Shown here: positions 42,417-50,404 of the stretch, piece after piece
Layout: every line of letters begins with the position of its first letter
Position numbering within the stretch: position 1 is the stretch's first letter
Origin: Streptomyces erythrochromogenes
Lineage (GTDB): Bacteria > Actinomycetota > Actinomycetes > Streptomycetales > Streptomycetaceae
Reading direction: 5' to 3'
Assembly (NCBI RefSeq): GCF_036170895.1
Contig: NZ_CP108036.1
Span: 6,979,501-7,043,500 of the forward strand
DNA length: 64,000 bases
Notes under the pieces: model-generated
What the model was told of the DNA's origin: nothing
Database searches by the model: none
The model's input: only the letters and a program-made list of their open reading frames with translations
Made by a program: the position numbers and the translations under genes

Positions 42417-44561
42417 GTGAGCGGCGGCGGTGAGGACCTTGCGGATGCGGGCGTGGGTGCGGGCGCGGACGCGGGCCGGGCCGGCTCCTGGCTGCTGGAC
42501 GAGGCGCTGACCGAGACGATCCGGCGGACCGGGGCGTCCGCCGGCGGGTTCCACCTCTGGGACGGGCCGGCGCACGGTCTGTTGGCGCTCGTCGTGCTGT
42601 GCGGCGTCCCGGCCGAGGTCGCGCGGCCGTGGCACCGGATCTCCCCCGCCGCCTCCACCCCCGTGAGCGACGCCGTCCGCGAGGACCGGCTGGTCTGGAT
42701 CGGCTCGCAGGAAGAGCTCGCCCACGACTACCCGCAGGCCGCCGTCAGCCTGCCCTACGAGTTCTGCCTGGCCGCGGCACCCCTGAGGGGCCGCCGGGGC
42801 TCCCACGGCGCCCTGTTCCTGCTGTGGCCCGCCGGCCACGCCCGTACGGCGAGCCTGCGCGAACAGCACCACATCACCTCGGCCGCCCGCCGCATCGCCC
42901 GGATGCTGGACCAGGCCGACGGGGTACCGGCGGTGTCCGAACTGCCCCGCGTCATCCCGGCCACACCGCCCCGCACGTACGGCGGCCGGCCCCCGCTGGC
43001 TGCCGCCGACTGGGCGGAACGCCTGCCCGAGGGAGCCCTGGCCCTGGACCTGGAGGGCCGGATCACCTTCGTGGACGGCACCGCCGAGGCCCTGCTGGGC
43101 CGAGCGTCCGGCCAGTTGCTGGGCACCTGGCCCTGGCAGTCCCTGCCCTGGCTGGACGCACCCGTGGTCGAGGACCGCTACCGCGCGGCAGTCCTCAGCC
43201 GCGAGCCGGTGGAGTTCACCGCCCTGCGCCCGCCGGACATCCCGCTGGGCTTCCAGCTCTATCCGGACTCCAGCGGCATCAGCGTCCGCATCACCCGCCC
43301 CGCCCGGCACGCGGAGAGGGCCCCGTCCGGCGCGCCCGCGGGCGCCGCCGTCCCGCAGACCGGCCGGGTCCACCAGCTCCTGCACCTCGCCGCCGCCATG
43401 ACGGAGCCGGTCACCGTCCGTGACGTCGTCGAACTGGTCGCCCACCAGGTCCTGCCCGCGTTCGGGGCCGACGCCCTCGTCCTGTCCGCCGCCGACGCGG
43501 GCCGCCTGAAGATCACCGGCCACCACGGGTACGACCCGGCGGTCGTCGAGCGGCTCGACGGTCTGCCCCTGGACACCGGGCTGACTCCCGCGGGACAGGT
43601 CATGGCCACCGGCCTTCCCGCCTTCTTCGAGGACGCCGCAGCGATGGCCCACCTGCATCCCGGCGCACCGAAGATCAGCGGCAAACAGGCTTGGGCGTTC
43701 CTCCCGTTGACCGTCTCCGGCCGCCCGGTGGGCTGCTGCATCCTCTCCTACGAGCGGCCGCACGCCTTCACCGCCGACGAGCGCGCCGTCCTCACCTCCC
43801 TGGCCGGGCTCATCGCCCAGGCCCTCGACCGGGCCCGCCTGCACGACGCGGCGCACGAGCTCGCCCACGGACTCCAGCAGGCGCTCCTCCCGCACACCCT
43901 GCCCACGGTGCCGGGCCTGGAGACCGCCGCCCGCTACCTGCCCGCGAGCCACGGGATGGACATCGGAGGGGACTTCTACGACGTCGTCGTGCTGGACGAC
44001 ACCACCGTCGCGGCCGTCATCGGCGACGTCCAGGGGCACAACGTCGCCGCCGCTGCTCTCATGGGCCAGGTCCGTACCGCCATCCGCGCCGCCGCGGGCG
44101 CCCCGCCCGGCGCGGTCCTGGCCCGCACCGGGCGGCTCCTGGCGGGCCTGGACACCGATCTGCTCGTGTCCTGCCTCTACGTCCACATCGACCTGACGAG
44201 CAGGTGTGCGACGCTGGCCAGCGCCGGGCATCCGCCACCGCTGGTGCACGTCCCCGGGTGCCCGCCGCACCGAGTGGAGCTCGACCCCTGGCCGCTCCTC
44301 GGGGTCGGCCTCGACACTCCCTGCCCCGTCACCCGCCTGGAGCTGGAGCCGGGGACCCTCCTGACCCTCTACACCGACGGGCTGGTCGAGAAGCCCACCG
44401 CGGCCGGCATCGACGCCGAGCGCGGCACCGACGACCTCGCCGCGATCCTCGCCGACCACGACGGGGCGGACCTGGACGACCTCATCGAGGCCCTGCTGCG
44501 CGGTACCGGCGCGGCCTCGAGCCACACGGACGACATCGCGCTGCTCCTCCTGCGCGTGTGA
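42417..44561 (+). CDS. GAF/PAS-domain SpoIIE-type PP2C phosphatase
   Basis: 714 residues. GAF-like domain at about 25-165, PAS-like at 195-290 (LPEGALALDLEGRITFVDG), GAF at 320-475, phosphatase at 495-710. Phosphatase marks: GMDIGGDFYDVVVLDD, VIGDVQGHNVAAAALMG, LYTDGLVEKP, and the C-terminal SHTDDIALLLLRV. Unlike the protein at 19191, it has no C-terminal ATPase. GTG at 42417 follows GGGAGGTGG. Its role is probably to dephosphorylate STAS-domain anti-anti-sigma factors; the signal is unknown. Convergent with the NPP1-like gene. Confidence 0.92.
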   Translation: MSGGGEDLADAGVGAGADAGRAGSWLLDEALTETIRRTGASAGGFHLWDGPAHGLLALVVLCGVPAEVARPWHRISPAASTPVSDAVREDRLVWIGSQEELAHDYPQAAVSLPYEFCLAAAPLRGRRGSHGALFLLWPAGHARTASLREQHHITSAARRIARMLDQADGVPAVSELPRVIPATPPRTYGGRPPLAAADWAERLPEGALALDLEGRITFVDGTAEALLGRASGQLLGTWPWQSLPWLDAPVVEDRYRAAVLSREPVEFTALRPPDIPLGFQLYPDSSGISVRITRPARHAERAPSGAPAGAAVPQTGRVHQLLHLAAAMTEPVTVRDVVELVAHQVLPAFGADALVLSAADAGRLKITGHHGYDPAVVERLDGLPLDTGLTPAGQVMATGLPAFFEDAAAMAHLHPGAPKISGKQAWAFLPLTVSGRPVGCCILSYERPHAFTADERAVLTSLAGLIAQALDRARLHDAAHELAHGLQQALLPHTLPTVPGLETAARYLPASHGMDIGGDFYDVVVLDDTTVAAVIGDVQGHNVAAAALMGQVRTAIRAAAGAPPGAVLARTGRLLAGLDTDLLVSCLYVHIDLTSRCATLASAGHPPPLVHVPGCPPHRVELDPWPLLGVGLDTPCPVTRLELEPGTLLTLYTDGLVEKPTAAGIDAERGTDDLAAILADHDGADLDDLIEALLRGTGAASSHTDDIALLLLRV

Positions 44562-44577
44562 CGGGGAGGAGCAGCGC

Positions 44578-44594
44578 GGGGCGCCCGGCGCCCC
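44578..44594. terminator. Bidirectional hairpin terminator
   Basis: GGGGCGCC and GGCGCCCC are perfect arms around one C, between convergent stops at 44561 and 44607. The tiny loop would force a few inner pairs open. Suited to end both transcripts. Confidence 0.6.
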
Positions 44595-44606
44595 GGCGGC
44601 CGCCGG

Positions 44607-45374
44607 CTACAGGTACGGGTCGAACGGGATGCCCGCCGGCTTGGCCTCCGCCAGGTGGGACGTGAAGGAGCCGTCCTTCAGACCGAAGTGCGCGCTGCCG
44701 AAGTCGGCCTGGCTGAGCTTGTCCCGGAGCGTCGCCGGGTATCCCGACCAGCCGACGAGCGTGGGGTACTGCCAGGTGCCGCGGTGGTTCTCCGGCGGTT
44801 CGTCGTTGGTGTTCGCCGCGCGGAAGCAGTGCGTTCCGACGCCGTCCTTGTGGTAGACGATCTTGGGATGGGTGCCGTCCCAGCGGATCCGGTCGCGCGC
44901 GTGGATCACGAAGTCGCCGTGCGCGGAGGTGGCGACGTACTTGGCCTCGTTGTTCTGGACCCACACCACCACGTGTTCCCAGTCGTGGCGGTGGCCGCCG
45001 AGGCTGATGCCGGGGATCGCCTGGTCCTTCTCGAAGTAGAGCGCGTAGACCACGGCGCACCAGCCGTTGTTGCACTTCCAGCGCGAGTATCCGTTGGTGT
45101 TGGCGAGGTCCGAGGCGTCCCGGCAGTTGCCGTCGAGCGCTCCGGTGGGCTTGAGCCCGCCGTTCAGGACCCCGGTCGGGCCTATGGCGGGTGTCGGGTA
45201 GCAGCCGTCGGTGTCGTAGTCGTAGGCGGGCTGGAAGGTCAGCTCGATCGCCTCGGCCTGGCCGGGCAGCGCCGGGGGTGGAGCCGCGAAGGCCACCTGG
45301 GGGACGCCGACGACGAGCGCGAGGGCGGCGCCGACGACGACGAGGGATCTGCGGATGCGACGGTTGGTCCGCAC
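44607..45374 (-). CDS. NPP1 / necrosis-inducing (NLP) family secreted protein
   Basis: 255 residues. A signal peptide (RRSLVVVGAALALVVGVPQVAFA, cut after AFA) is followed by the NPP1 domain. The diagnostic heptapeptide GHRHDWE is intact near residue 125, along with the Cys-containing segments DTDGCYPTPA, NCRDAS and KCNNGWCAVVYALYF, and WQYPTLVGWSG. NLPs from plant-associated microbes bind glycosylinositol phosphorylceramides and lyse eudicot plasma membranes; bacterial members occur in Streptomyces and Bacillus. GTG at 45374 has AGGAGG seven bases upstream. Whether this copy is toxic is unknown. Confidence 0.93.
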   Translation of the reverse strand: MRTNRRIRRSLVVVGAALALVVGVPQVAFAAPPPALPGQAEAIELTFQPAYDYDTDGCYPTPAIGPTGVLNGGLKPTGALDGNCRDASDLANTNGYSRWKCNNGWCAVVYALYFEKDQAIPGISLGGHRHDWEHVVVWVQNNEAKYVATSAHGDFVIHARDRIRWDGTHPKIVYHKDGVGTHCFRAANTNDEPPENHRGTWQYPTLVGWSGYPATLRDKLSQADFGSAHFGLKDGSFTSHLAEAKPAGIPFDPYL

Positions 45375-45626
45375 AACTGGCCTCCTGGCCTGACGGGTTC
45401 GAGGGTGGCGGGCCGATGACGGCCACCGTCGACCGACACGCCCGGAGCATCATTCGCGAACCGGGTCGTCGCGGCAAGGGTCCGGGCAGCCTCTGCTTCA
45501 TCCGCAGGGAGGCCGAACTACACGTCAGAACAGGAGAGTTGAGGAGATGTCAGAAATGGCGGCACGGGTGCCGGGGCGGGGGTGGGGCGGCGGGCGGGGC
45601 GGCGGGCGGCTCCCGCGCGCAGACAA
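45375..45626. other. Non-coding stretch upstream of the NPP1-like gene
   Basis: With the terminator to its right this makes about 310 bases without a supported gene. It holds the promoter of the leftward NPP1-like gene. A plus-strand start with GAGGAG at 45541-45546 reads into a Gly/Arg-rich frame antisense to the next small gene; I do not think it is coding. Confidence 0.4.
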
Positions 45627-45655
45627 GGTCCGCCCCCGGGAGCCGGGGGCGGACC
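45627..45655 (-). terminator. Strong hairpin terminator after the 33-residue membrane gene
   Basis: GGTCCGCCCCCGG (45627-45639) pairs perfectly over 13 bases with CCGGGGGCGGACC (45643-45655) around GAG. It lies 28 bases past the stop of the leftward small gene. Confidence 0.8.
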
Positions 45656-45683
45656 GGGACTTCGGCCGGGCGCCGTCACACGG

Positions 45684-45785
45684 TCACAGGCCGACCGTGT
45701 TCATGAGGATGATGGCCGCGAGGTTCAGGAGGATGACGGTGACGACGATGCCGATCGCGATCCAGGCCTTGCGTGATTCGTCCAT
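45684..45785 (-). CDS. 33-residue single-pass membrane protein
   Basis: ATG at 45785 is preceded by GGGAGGTGA with good spacing. The peptide starts MDESRKAW, then has one uninterrupted hydrophobic helix (IGIVVTVILLNLAAIILM), and ends with NTVGL. The polar, acidic/basic start and short tail suggest N-in orientation. The strong ribosome site, high-quality terminator just after it, and clean isolated position argue for a real gene. Small membrane proteins of this type often modulate a larger membrane complex; partner unknown. Confidence 0.72.
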   Translation of the reverse strand: MDESRKAWIAIGIVVTVILLNLAAIILMNTVGL

Positions 45786-45939
45786 GGGCGCGGGTCACCT
45801 CCCGACGGGGGACGCGCCGCGGCGCGGCGGTCCGGCGGCCGGACGGCACCCCGCCCGGCTTCCTCCCATGCTGACCCCGCCGCGCGCGGAGCGCAGGTCG
45901 GCCCCCCGCCCCGGTCCTGCCGGGGCCGGCGAAGCGCGG

Positions 45940-46824
45940 TCAGCCCACCCAGGTGCCCGTCATGCCGAGCACGGCCGAGCCGTCCTGGTCCGTCAGCTTG
46001 GTCGCGGTGAAGTCGCGGGCCCACTGCGAGGTCTGGATGCGGAAGGCGGGGCGGTCGGCGGTCAGTGCCTCCATGACGGCCTCGGCCGCGCCGGCCGGGG
46101 TCTGGGCCGCACCTTCCGTGAACTGGCTGACCGTGCGGTCGATGTAGGTGCGCAGCGCGTCGGCGTACGGTCCGGCCGCGGCGATCCGGGCGCCGAGGTC
46201 CAGCCCGATGTTGTTGACGAACTCGGTCGCCACCGCGCCCGGCTCGATGACGGACACGCTCACGCCCAGGGTGCTCGCGACGGGCGCCAGGCTCTCCATG
46301 TACCCCTCCACCGCGAACTTCGCGGCGCAGTAGGCCTCGTTGAAGGGCTGGCCGATGACGCCGCCGACGCTCGTGACGGTGATCAGGCGGCCGCCGGTGG
46401 CCCGGAGGTGGGGGAGTGCCGCCTTGGAGACGTTGAGCACGCCGAAGAAGTTGACCTCCATGACCTCGCGGACGTCGGCCACGGATTCCAGCTCCAGGGT
46501 GCCGAGGTGTCCGGCGCCTGCGTTGTTCACGACGGCGTCCAGTCGGCCGTAGTCGGCGATCACGCCGTCCACGGCGGCGGTGACGGACTCCTCGTCGACG
46601 ACGTCGAGGCGGCGGATGTCGATCTCGACGCCGGCCTCGGCGGCGGCCTTGCGCAGGGCGGCGGCCCGGCCGGTGTCGCGCAGCGTGGCCACCGTGCGCC
46701 ATCCGGCGCGGGCCGCGGCGACGGCCGCGGCCAGCCCGATGCCGGAGGAGGTGCCGGTGATCAGGACGGTACGGAGGGAGGTGTCGGCGGTGGTCGCGGC
46801 GGGAGCGGTGGGGAGCGTGGACAT
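45940..46824 (-). CDS. Short-chain dehydrogenase/reductase
   Basis: 294 residues. Classical SDR: cofactor loop VLITGTSSGIGLAAAVA, LDVVDEES, NNAGAGHLGTLE, catalytic Ser in ITVTSVGG, and YCAAKFAVEGY with Tyr and Lys. The cofactor Arg after strand 2 (ATLRDT) fits NADP. The long tail after 240 resembles SDRs of the oxidoreductase/retinol-type subgroup found next to TetR or MarR regulators. ATG at 46824. Divergent from a MarR-family gene with duplicated operators between. Confidence 0.92.
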   Translation of the reverse strand: MSTLPTAPAATTADTSLRTVLITGTSSGIGLAAAVAAARAGWRTVATLRDTGRAAALRKAAAEAGVEIDIRRLDVVDEESVTAAVDGVIADYGRLDAVVNNAGAGHLGTLELESVADVREVMEVNFFGVLNVSKAALPHLRATGGRLITVTSVGGVIGQPFNEAYCAAKFAVEGYMESLAPVASTLGVSVSVIEPGAVATEFVNNIGLDLGARIAAAGPYADALRTYIDRTVSQFTEGAAQTPAGAAEAVMEALTADRPAFRIQTSQWARDFTATKLTDQDGSAVLGMTGTWVG

Positions 46825-46847
46825 GGCGTACCTCGGAGAGATCGGAT

Positions 46848-46890
46848 TTATGTGCGTGCACACACACTTTAAAGTTATGTGCGTGCACAC
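46848..46890. promoter_or_regulatory. Duplicated operator between SDR and MarR genes
   Basis: TTATGTGCGTGCACAC occurs exactly twice, at 46848-46863 and 46875-46890, 27 bases apart (start to start). Each copy contains the near-palindrome TGTGCGTGCACA. An AT-rich TTTAAAG lies between them. This is the expected shape for a MarR dimer controlling both genes. Confidence 0.75.
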
Positions 46891-46911
46891 GCAACCTCTA
46901 GACTGTGCGGC

Positions 46912-47376
46912 ATGCCGAAGAAGCTCACAGAAGCCGAGATGCCGGCGGCCGACTACGCCTTCTACGGGCTGGTCTGGGCCGGCACGACGATGACGGACCG
47001 CGTGGACAAGGCCCTGGTCAAGGCGCACGACCTGCCCGTGTCCTGGTTCGAGGTCATGCTGTGGCTGGCGTCCAGCCCCGAGCCGGTGCCCGCCTCCGTC
47101 CTCGGGAACAGCACCCTGCTCAGCCGCAGCCAGGTCTCCCGGGTCGTGGACGCCCTGCAGAGCCGGGGCCTGGTGACCCGTACGCCGTCGGCGCGCGACG
47201 CCCGCTCCGTGGAGGTCTCGCTCACACCGGCCGGACGCACCGTCTTCGCCGCGGCGGACGCCACCCGGCGCGAGGCCCTGGCGCCGGTCTTCACGGACCT
47301 CCTCGACGCGGAGGACCTGGAGACCCTCGGCACGGTCTGGCGCAAACTCAAGGCCGCCGCCAAGGCCGCTCCCTAG
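46912..47376 (+). CDS. MarR-family transcriptional regulator
   Basis: 154 residues. Winged helix at about 55-110: VLGNSTLLSRSQVSRVVDALQSRGLVTR, then SARDARSVEVSLTPAGR with the conserved wing DxRS Asp and Arg. Flanking helices form the dimer interface. ATG at 46912 is only 22 bases past the operator, so the transcript has a very short leader or none. The product is expected to repress itself and the divergent SDR until a small aromatic or similar ligand binds. Confidence 0.93.
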   Translation: MPKKLTEAEMPAADYAFYGLVWAGTTMTDRVDKALVKAHDLPVSWFEVMLWLASSPEPVPASVLGNSTLLSRSQVSRVVDALQSRGLVTRTPSARDARSVEVSLTPAGRTVFAAADATRREALAPVFTDLLDAEDLETLGTVWRKLKAAAKAAP

Positions 47377-47465
47377 ACCGCTTTCCTCGGGGTGTGCACC
47401 CCTGCGAGGCACCCGGTACGGCGTTACGGTTTTCAAGGGAGGCCGTCCAGGTGAGGAGGCCGAAA

Positions 47466-47942
47466 ATGCTGGTGGACACGCTGGCTGCCCTGGCAATGGC
47501 GGGCGGTACGGCCGTGGTGCAGGCTGCGGGCACCGAGGCGTGGGCCGGGTTCCGGCAGGCGGTCGCGCGCTGGTTCGGGCGTGGTGACGCCGCCCGGGAG
47601 CGGGCAGAGCTGGAGCGGCTGGATCAGACCGCAACGGCGCTGCGAACAGCGGATCCGGCCCAGGCCGAGCGTGCGCGCATCAGCCAGGAAGCGTCCTGGC
47701 AGGCCCGGATCGGGGCCGTGCTGGAGAACCTGGACGAGGAAGAACGCGGCGAGGCGGCCGACCGGCTGCGCGCCCTGCTGGCCGATCACACTCCGGACGT
47801 CCGGGTGACGGCGGCGTCGGGCGGGCTGGCCGCCGGCGGCAACGTGGACATCCGTGCCGAGCACGGGTCCATCGCGGCCGGTGTCATCGACGGGGGTGCG
47901 TCCGTCGGCCCCCCTCCGACGCCGGATCCGCCCGCGGAGTAG
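47466..47942 (+). CDS. Small protein preceding the STAND/TPR gene
   Basis: 158 residues. An N-terminal hydrophobic start (MLVDTLAALAMAGGTAVVQA), then a helical, possibly coiled segment rich in Glu/Arg/Gln (REREL-type residues 35-100), then a Gly/Ala-rich end, ASGGLAAGGNVDIRAEHGS and GVIDGGASVGPPPTP. The latter resembles the flexible leads that precede NB-ARC domains in actinobacterial STAND proteins. ATG at 47466 with GAGGAGG seven bases upstream. Just downstream, the STAND gene lacks a start codon in a frame that overlaps this gene's end, so the two might be made together. Function unknown. Confidence 0.75.
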   Translation: MLVDTLAALAMAGGTAVVQAAGTEAWAGFRQAVARWFGRGDAARERAELERLDQTATALRTADPAQAERARISQEASWQARIGAVLENLDEEERGEAADRLRALLADHTPDVRVTAASGGLAAGGNVDIRAEHGSIAAGVIDGGASVGPPPTPDPPAE

Positions 47943-48202
47943 GCGGATCGGAGAGCTCCGGCCGGCTCTCCCACCCGGCGCCGAACTCCCTTTGCGCACC
48001 AGGGGGCATCGCGGCCAGCGACCACAGTCTGGCCGTCGGCCGGGCCGGCAGGGTCGAGTTCCACGCCGCACCGCGTCCCCCTGTCACCTGGCCGCACCAG
48101 GTCGGCGTCCTGCCCAGGGAAGCCGAGTGCTTCCAGGACCGTGCCACCGCTGGAAAACTGGGCGCAGGGACGGCGGGCGGGAGCGGGACCGACGGAGCCG
48201 AG

Positions 48203-50320
48203 GTGCCCTACCAGGTGTTGGTCGGCCTCGGTGGAGTCGGCAAGACCCAGCTCGCTGCCCACCATGCCCGCACTCTGTGGCAGACGGCTCGGCTGGACCT
48301 GCTGGTATGGGTCACTGCAGCCACCCGCGACGCGGTCGTCACCGGCTACGCCCAGGCCGCGGCCGAGATCCTCGGCGCGGACCCCGCCAGCCCGGAGTCC
48401 GCCGCGTGCTCGTTCCTGGCCTGGTTGGAGCCCAAACCCACCGCGGTGCGCCGTTGGCTGGTCGTGTTGGACGACCTTGCAGATCCCGCCGACCTGCGGA
48501 ACCTGTGGCCCCCCGCCAGCCCCCACGGGCGCACCCTGATCACCACCCGCCGCCGCGACGCCGCGCTGATCGGGCACGGCCGACGACTGGTACCGATGGG
48601 GCTGTTCACAGAGGAAGAGGCCGTCGCCTACCTCACCACGGCCCTCGCCGCGCACGACCGCCACGAGCCCGCCGACGAACTCCTCGGCCTCGCCGAGGAC
48701 CTCGGCCACCTGCCCCTGGCGCTTTCTCAGGCAGTCGCCTACCTCACCGACGGCCACGTGGACTGTGCCACCTATCGGCACCGGCTGTCCGACCGTGCGC
48801 GCACCCTGTCCGACGCGCTGCCCGACCCGTCCGGGCTGCCCGACGACCAGGCCACCACAGTCGCCGCCGCTTGGTCCCTGTCCATCGAGTGCGCCGACCG
48901 CCTCCCACCGGCCCGGCTCGCCCGGCCCATGCTGCAGCTCGCCTCGATGCTCGACCCCAACGGCATCCCCGGCGCCGTCCTGACCAGCCCGCCGGCCCTG
49001 GACCACCTCGCCCGGTGCCGGGGTGCCGTTCCGGGGCGGACGGACGCCCCAGAGGTCACGGTCTGGGACGCGACCCGGGCACTGCGTGCGCTGCACCGCC
49101 TCAGCCTGATCGACCACGCCCCCGACAGCGCGCACCACACGGTCCGCGTGCACCAGCTCCTCCAACGTGCCATCCGCGACCTCCTGCCCGCGGAGCAGCA
49201 CGACCGGCTCGCACGAACGGCCGCCGACGCCCTGATCGCCGCCTGGCCCGACATCGAACGCGACACCACCCTCGTCCAGGCCCTGCGCGCCGGCTCCGAG
49301 GCGCTCACCCTCCACGCCGAGGACGCCCTCTACCGGCCCGATGCCCACCCCGTCCTCCTCCGCAACGGTTTGAGCCTCGGTGAGGCCGGCCAGGTCGCGG
49401 CCGCGCTCCACCACATCCGCCGTGTGGCCGATGCCGCCCGGGACAAGCTGGGCCCCGACCACCTCGACGCCCTCGCCGCCCGGAGCCACCTCGGCTCGTG
49501 GCGGGGGGCGGCCGGGGAGGCGGCGGAGGCCGCTGCGTCATTCGAGGAGCTGCACGAAGACCTGGAGCGCGCGGTAGGGCCCGACCACCCCGACACCCTG
49601 GTGGCTCGGGGCAAGCTCGCCTACTGGCGGGGAGAGGCCGGTGACGCGGCGGGCGCCGCCGCGGCGTTCGAGGAGTTGCTCGCGGACCGGATGCGGGTGC
49701 TGGGACCTGATGACCCCGACACCCTGATCACCAGGGGCAACCTCGCCTTCTTGCGGGGGGAGGCGGGGGACGCTGCGGGAGCGGCCACGGCGTTCGAGGA
49801 GTTGCTCGCGGACCGGATGCGGGTGCTGGGGCCCGATCACCCCGACACCCTCTGCACCCGTGGCAACCTCGCCTCGTGGCGAGGGGAGGCAGGGGACGCT
49901 GCGGGAGCGGCCACCGCGTTCGAGGAGCTGCTGACGGACCTGGAGCGCGTACTGGGGCCCGACCATGCCGACACCCTCTGCACCCGGAGCAGCATCGCCT
50001 CGTGGCGAGGGGAGGCAGGGGACGCTGCGGGAGCGGCCACCGCGTTCGAGGAGCTGCTGACGGACCTGGAGCGCGTACTGGGGCCCGACCACCCCGCCGC
50101 GCTCTCCACCCGGGGCAACCTCGCGTACTGGCAGGGGAGGGCGGGCGACCCGGCGGCGGCCTCTCAGGCCTTCGAAGACCTGCTCGCGGATCTGGAACGC
50201 GTACTGGGGCCCGATCATCCCGACGTTCTCGGCACGCGGGACGGCTTCGCCTACTGGCGGGGGCGCCGACCGTGGCGGCTGATCACCAACAGGATCAGGT
50301 CCGTGGCCCGCGACGACTGA
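48203..50320 (+). CDS. STAND-class NB-ARC ATPase with TPR repeats; start unclear
   Basis: From GTG 48203 there are 705 residues. NB-ARC: P-loop GLGGVGKTQLAAHHA at residues 8-22, Walker B WLVVLDDLADPAD, TLITTRRRD, and LPLALSQAVAYL. The end has about six TPR-like repeats of 42 residues (GPDHPDTL, then AFEELLADLERVL). GTG 48203 would leave just seven residues before the P-loop. In the same frame upstream from about 48059 there is protein-like sequence (PPVTWPHQVGVLPREAECF), typical for the lead of these proteins, but no ATG or GTG exists. A CTG at 48029, or a -1 frameshift from the preceding gene, may start it. STAND proteins often act in signalling or phage defence. Confidence 0.82.
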   Translation: MPYQVLVGLGGVGKTQLAAHHARTLWQTARLDLLVWVTAATRDAVVTGYAQAAAEILGADPASPESAACSFLAWLEPKPTAVRRWLVVLDDLADPADLRNLWPPASPHGRTLITTRRRDAALIGHGRRLVPMGLFTEEEAVAYLTTALAAHDRHEPADELLGLAEDLGHLPLALSQAVAYLTDGHVDCATYRHRLSDRARTLSDALPDPSGLPDDQATTVAAAWSLSIECADRLPPARLARPMLQLASMLDPNGIPGAVLTSPPALDHLARCRGAVPGRTDAPEVTVWDATRALRALHRLSLIDHAPDSAHHTVRVHQLLQRAIRDLLPAEQHDRLARTAADALIAAWPDIERDTTLVQALRAGSEALTLHAEDALYRPDAHPVLLRNGLSLGEAGQVAAALHHIRRVADAARDKLGPDHLDALAARSHLGSWRGAAGEAAEAAASFEELHEDLERAVGPDHPDTLVARGKLAYWRGEAGDAAGAAAAFEELLADRMRVLGPDDPDTLITRGNLAFLRGEAGDAAGAATAFEELLADRMRVLGPDHPDTLCTRGNLASWRGEAGDAAGAATAFEELLTDLERVLGPDHADTLCTRSSIASWRGEAGDAAGAATAFEELLTDLERVLGPDHPAALSTRGNLAYWQGRAGDPAAASQAFEDLLADLERVLGPDHPDVLGTRDGFAYWRGRRPWRLITNRIRSVARDD
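49870..50091 (+). repeat. Near-identical 126-bp tandem repeats within the TPR coding region
   Basis: Bases 49870-49965 (96 bp) are repeated exactly at 49996-50091, an offset of 126 bases, i.e. 42 codons. Earlier and later units are more diverged copies of the same period. Exact DNA identity, not only protein similarity, means a recent duplication or gene conversion. Confidence 0.85.
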
Positions 50321-50404
50321 CGGTCACGCGGCCGCCGTCGTCATCCGGCCGGCTGCCCTGCCTTCAGAACCCCGCACGGTCGCCCTCGCACTCCGGGCGT
50401 CTCT

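Noticed and set aside
45547..46872. Long plus-strand frame starting after GAGGAG
   Set aside because: It is antisense to the 33-residue gene and the SDR, both of which have clear protein motifs and better ribosome sites.
49500..50260. CRISPR-like regular repeats
   Set aside because: The period is 126 bases, in frame, and encodes TPR units; there are no short repeats with unique spacers.
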